Shown: positions 63,850-64,000 of the stretch, piece by piece | How positions within the stretch are numbered: the first letter of the stretch is position 1 | Layout: every line of letters starts with the position of its first letter | Origin: Vespa crabro | Taxonomy: Eukaryota; Arthropoda; Insecta; Hymenoptera; Vespidae | DNA length: 64,000 bases | Assembly: GCF_910589235.1 (NCBI RefSeq) | Contig: NC_060959.1 | Span: forward strand, 9,086,407 to 9,150,406 | Reading direction: 5' to 3' | Made by a program: the position numbers and the translations under genes | The notes under the pieces: model-generated | Seen by the model: the letters and a program-made list of their open reading frames with translations, nothing else | Database searches by the model: none | Told to the model about the DNA's origin: nothing

Positions 63850-64000
63850 TCTTTAGTTAACTCCACCCATTTCAAAGTTAGCCAAGCCCTAAAAAAGTAG
63901 CTTTCCCTCCCCCTGCCCAACAAAGTTAGTCACTCTCCAAAAAAGTAGTCCTACCAAAAAAGTTAGTCCTGTTCCTAAAAAAGTAGTCCTCCCTTACAAA
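63850..64000. repeat. Degenerate array of about 17-21-bp units, consensus AAAAAAGTAGTCCT, running off the window
   Basis: Units read AAAGTTAGCCAAGCC, AAAAAAGTAGCTTTCC, AAAGTTAGTCACTCTCC, AAAAAAGTAGTCCTACC, AAAAAAGTTAGTCCTG and AAAAAAGTAGTCCTCCC. Spacing and sequence vary, so it is a degenerate tandem family rather than a microsatellite. It is cut by the window end. Confidence 0.75.

Larger units (their letters stand above)
63068..64000. other. Probable COMMD7 upstream intron and window edge
   Basis: No upstream COMMD7 exon was recognised. The stretch is AT-rich, with a (TA)n array at 63355-63392 and a less AT-rich patch at 63393-63550, and it ends in a C-rich degenerate array from about 63850. 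A short minus-strand ATG with a following GT donor near 63505 is too weak to call. Confidence 0.4.

Overview
The window is AT-rich animal nuclear DNA. Three intron-containing metazoan genes sit in its last 9.2 kb (54.8-63.1 kb): SAP18 (minus), DSTYK (plus) and the 3' part of COMMD7 (minus). Short introns (75-304 nt), AT-rich coding sequence and very heavy (GA)n, (AT)n and A/T-rich microsatellite loading suggest an insect, perhaps an aculeate hymenopteran. That placement is inference, because no species-specific marker was recognised.

Region 1-54.8 kb: I found no exon I can defend in about 54.8 kb. The long open frames there are translations of microsatellites (SLSLSL, RERERE, IYIYIY, SSSS and similar). 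The sequence is a mosaic. Dinucleotide, trinucleotide and tetranucleotide arrays and A/T tracts occur about once per kilobase. Between them lie short islands of single-copy, more GC-balanced sequence (for example 4.9-5.2, 21.35-21.65, 24.4-24.6, 25.95-26.12, 29.05-29.26, 36.76-37.0, 39.4-39.65, 40.1-40.6 and 44.03-44.24 kb) that could be conserved regulatory DNA. It could be one large intron or a long intergenic region; the window alone cannot decide.

Region 54.8-63.1 kb: SAP18 (4 coding exons, 155 aa) lies on the minus strand. About 2.5 kb of intergenic sequence separates its start from DSTYK on the plus strand (3 coding exons, 976 aa), so the pair is divergent. DSTYK converges on COMMD7, whose last two coding exons (the complete COMM domain) are present; its earlier exons are not found and probably lie beyond 64 kb. 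The gene block has far fewer (GA/TC)n tracts than the rest. The genes have unrelated roles: RNA processing and chromatin, protein kinase signalling, and COMMD complex/endosomal trafficking. They look like ordinary housekeeping neighbours rather than a pathway cluster.

The most interesting points are: a 24-bp microduplication across the last 3' splice site of SAP18, which creates three nearby acceptors of which only one keeps the frame; a degenerate P-loop in the N-terminal region of DSTYK that hints at a dynamin-like pseudo-GTPase; two unusual short-unit degenerate arrays (ACGCCCC units at 51.55-51.77 kb, and AAAAAAGTAGTCCT units at the right edge); longer diverged tandem duplications (about 185 bp at 50.3-50.8 kb, about 142 bp at 43.4-43.8 kb); inverted (GTC)n/(GAC)n tracts at 46.4-46.8 kb; and two adjacent G-quadruplex motifs at 36.0 kb. 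I did not find a convincing wholly new biological system.
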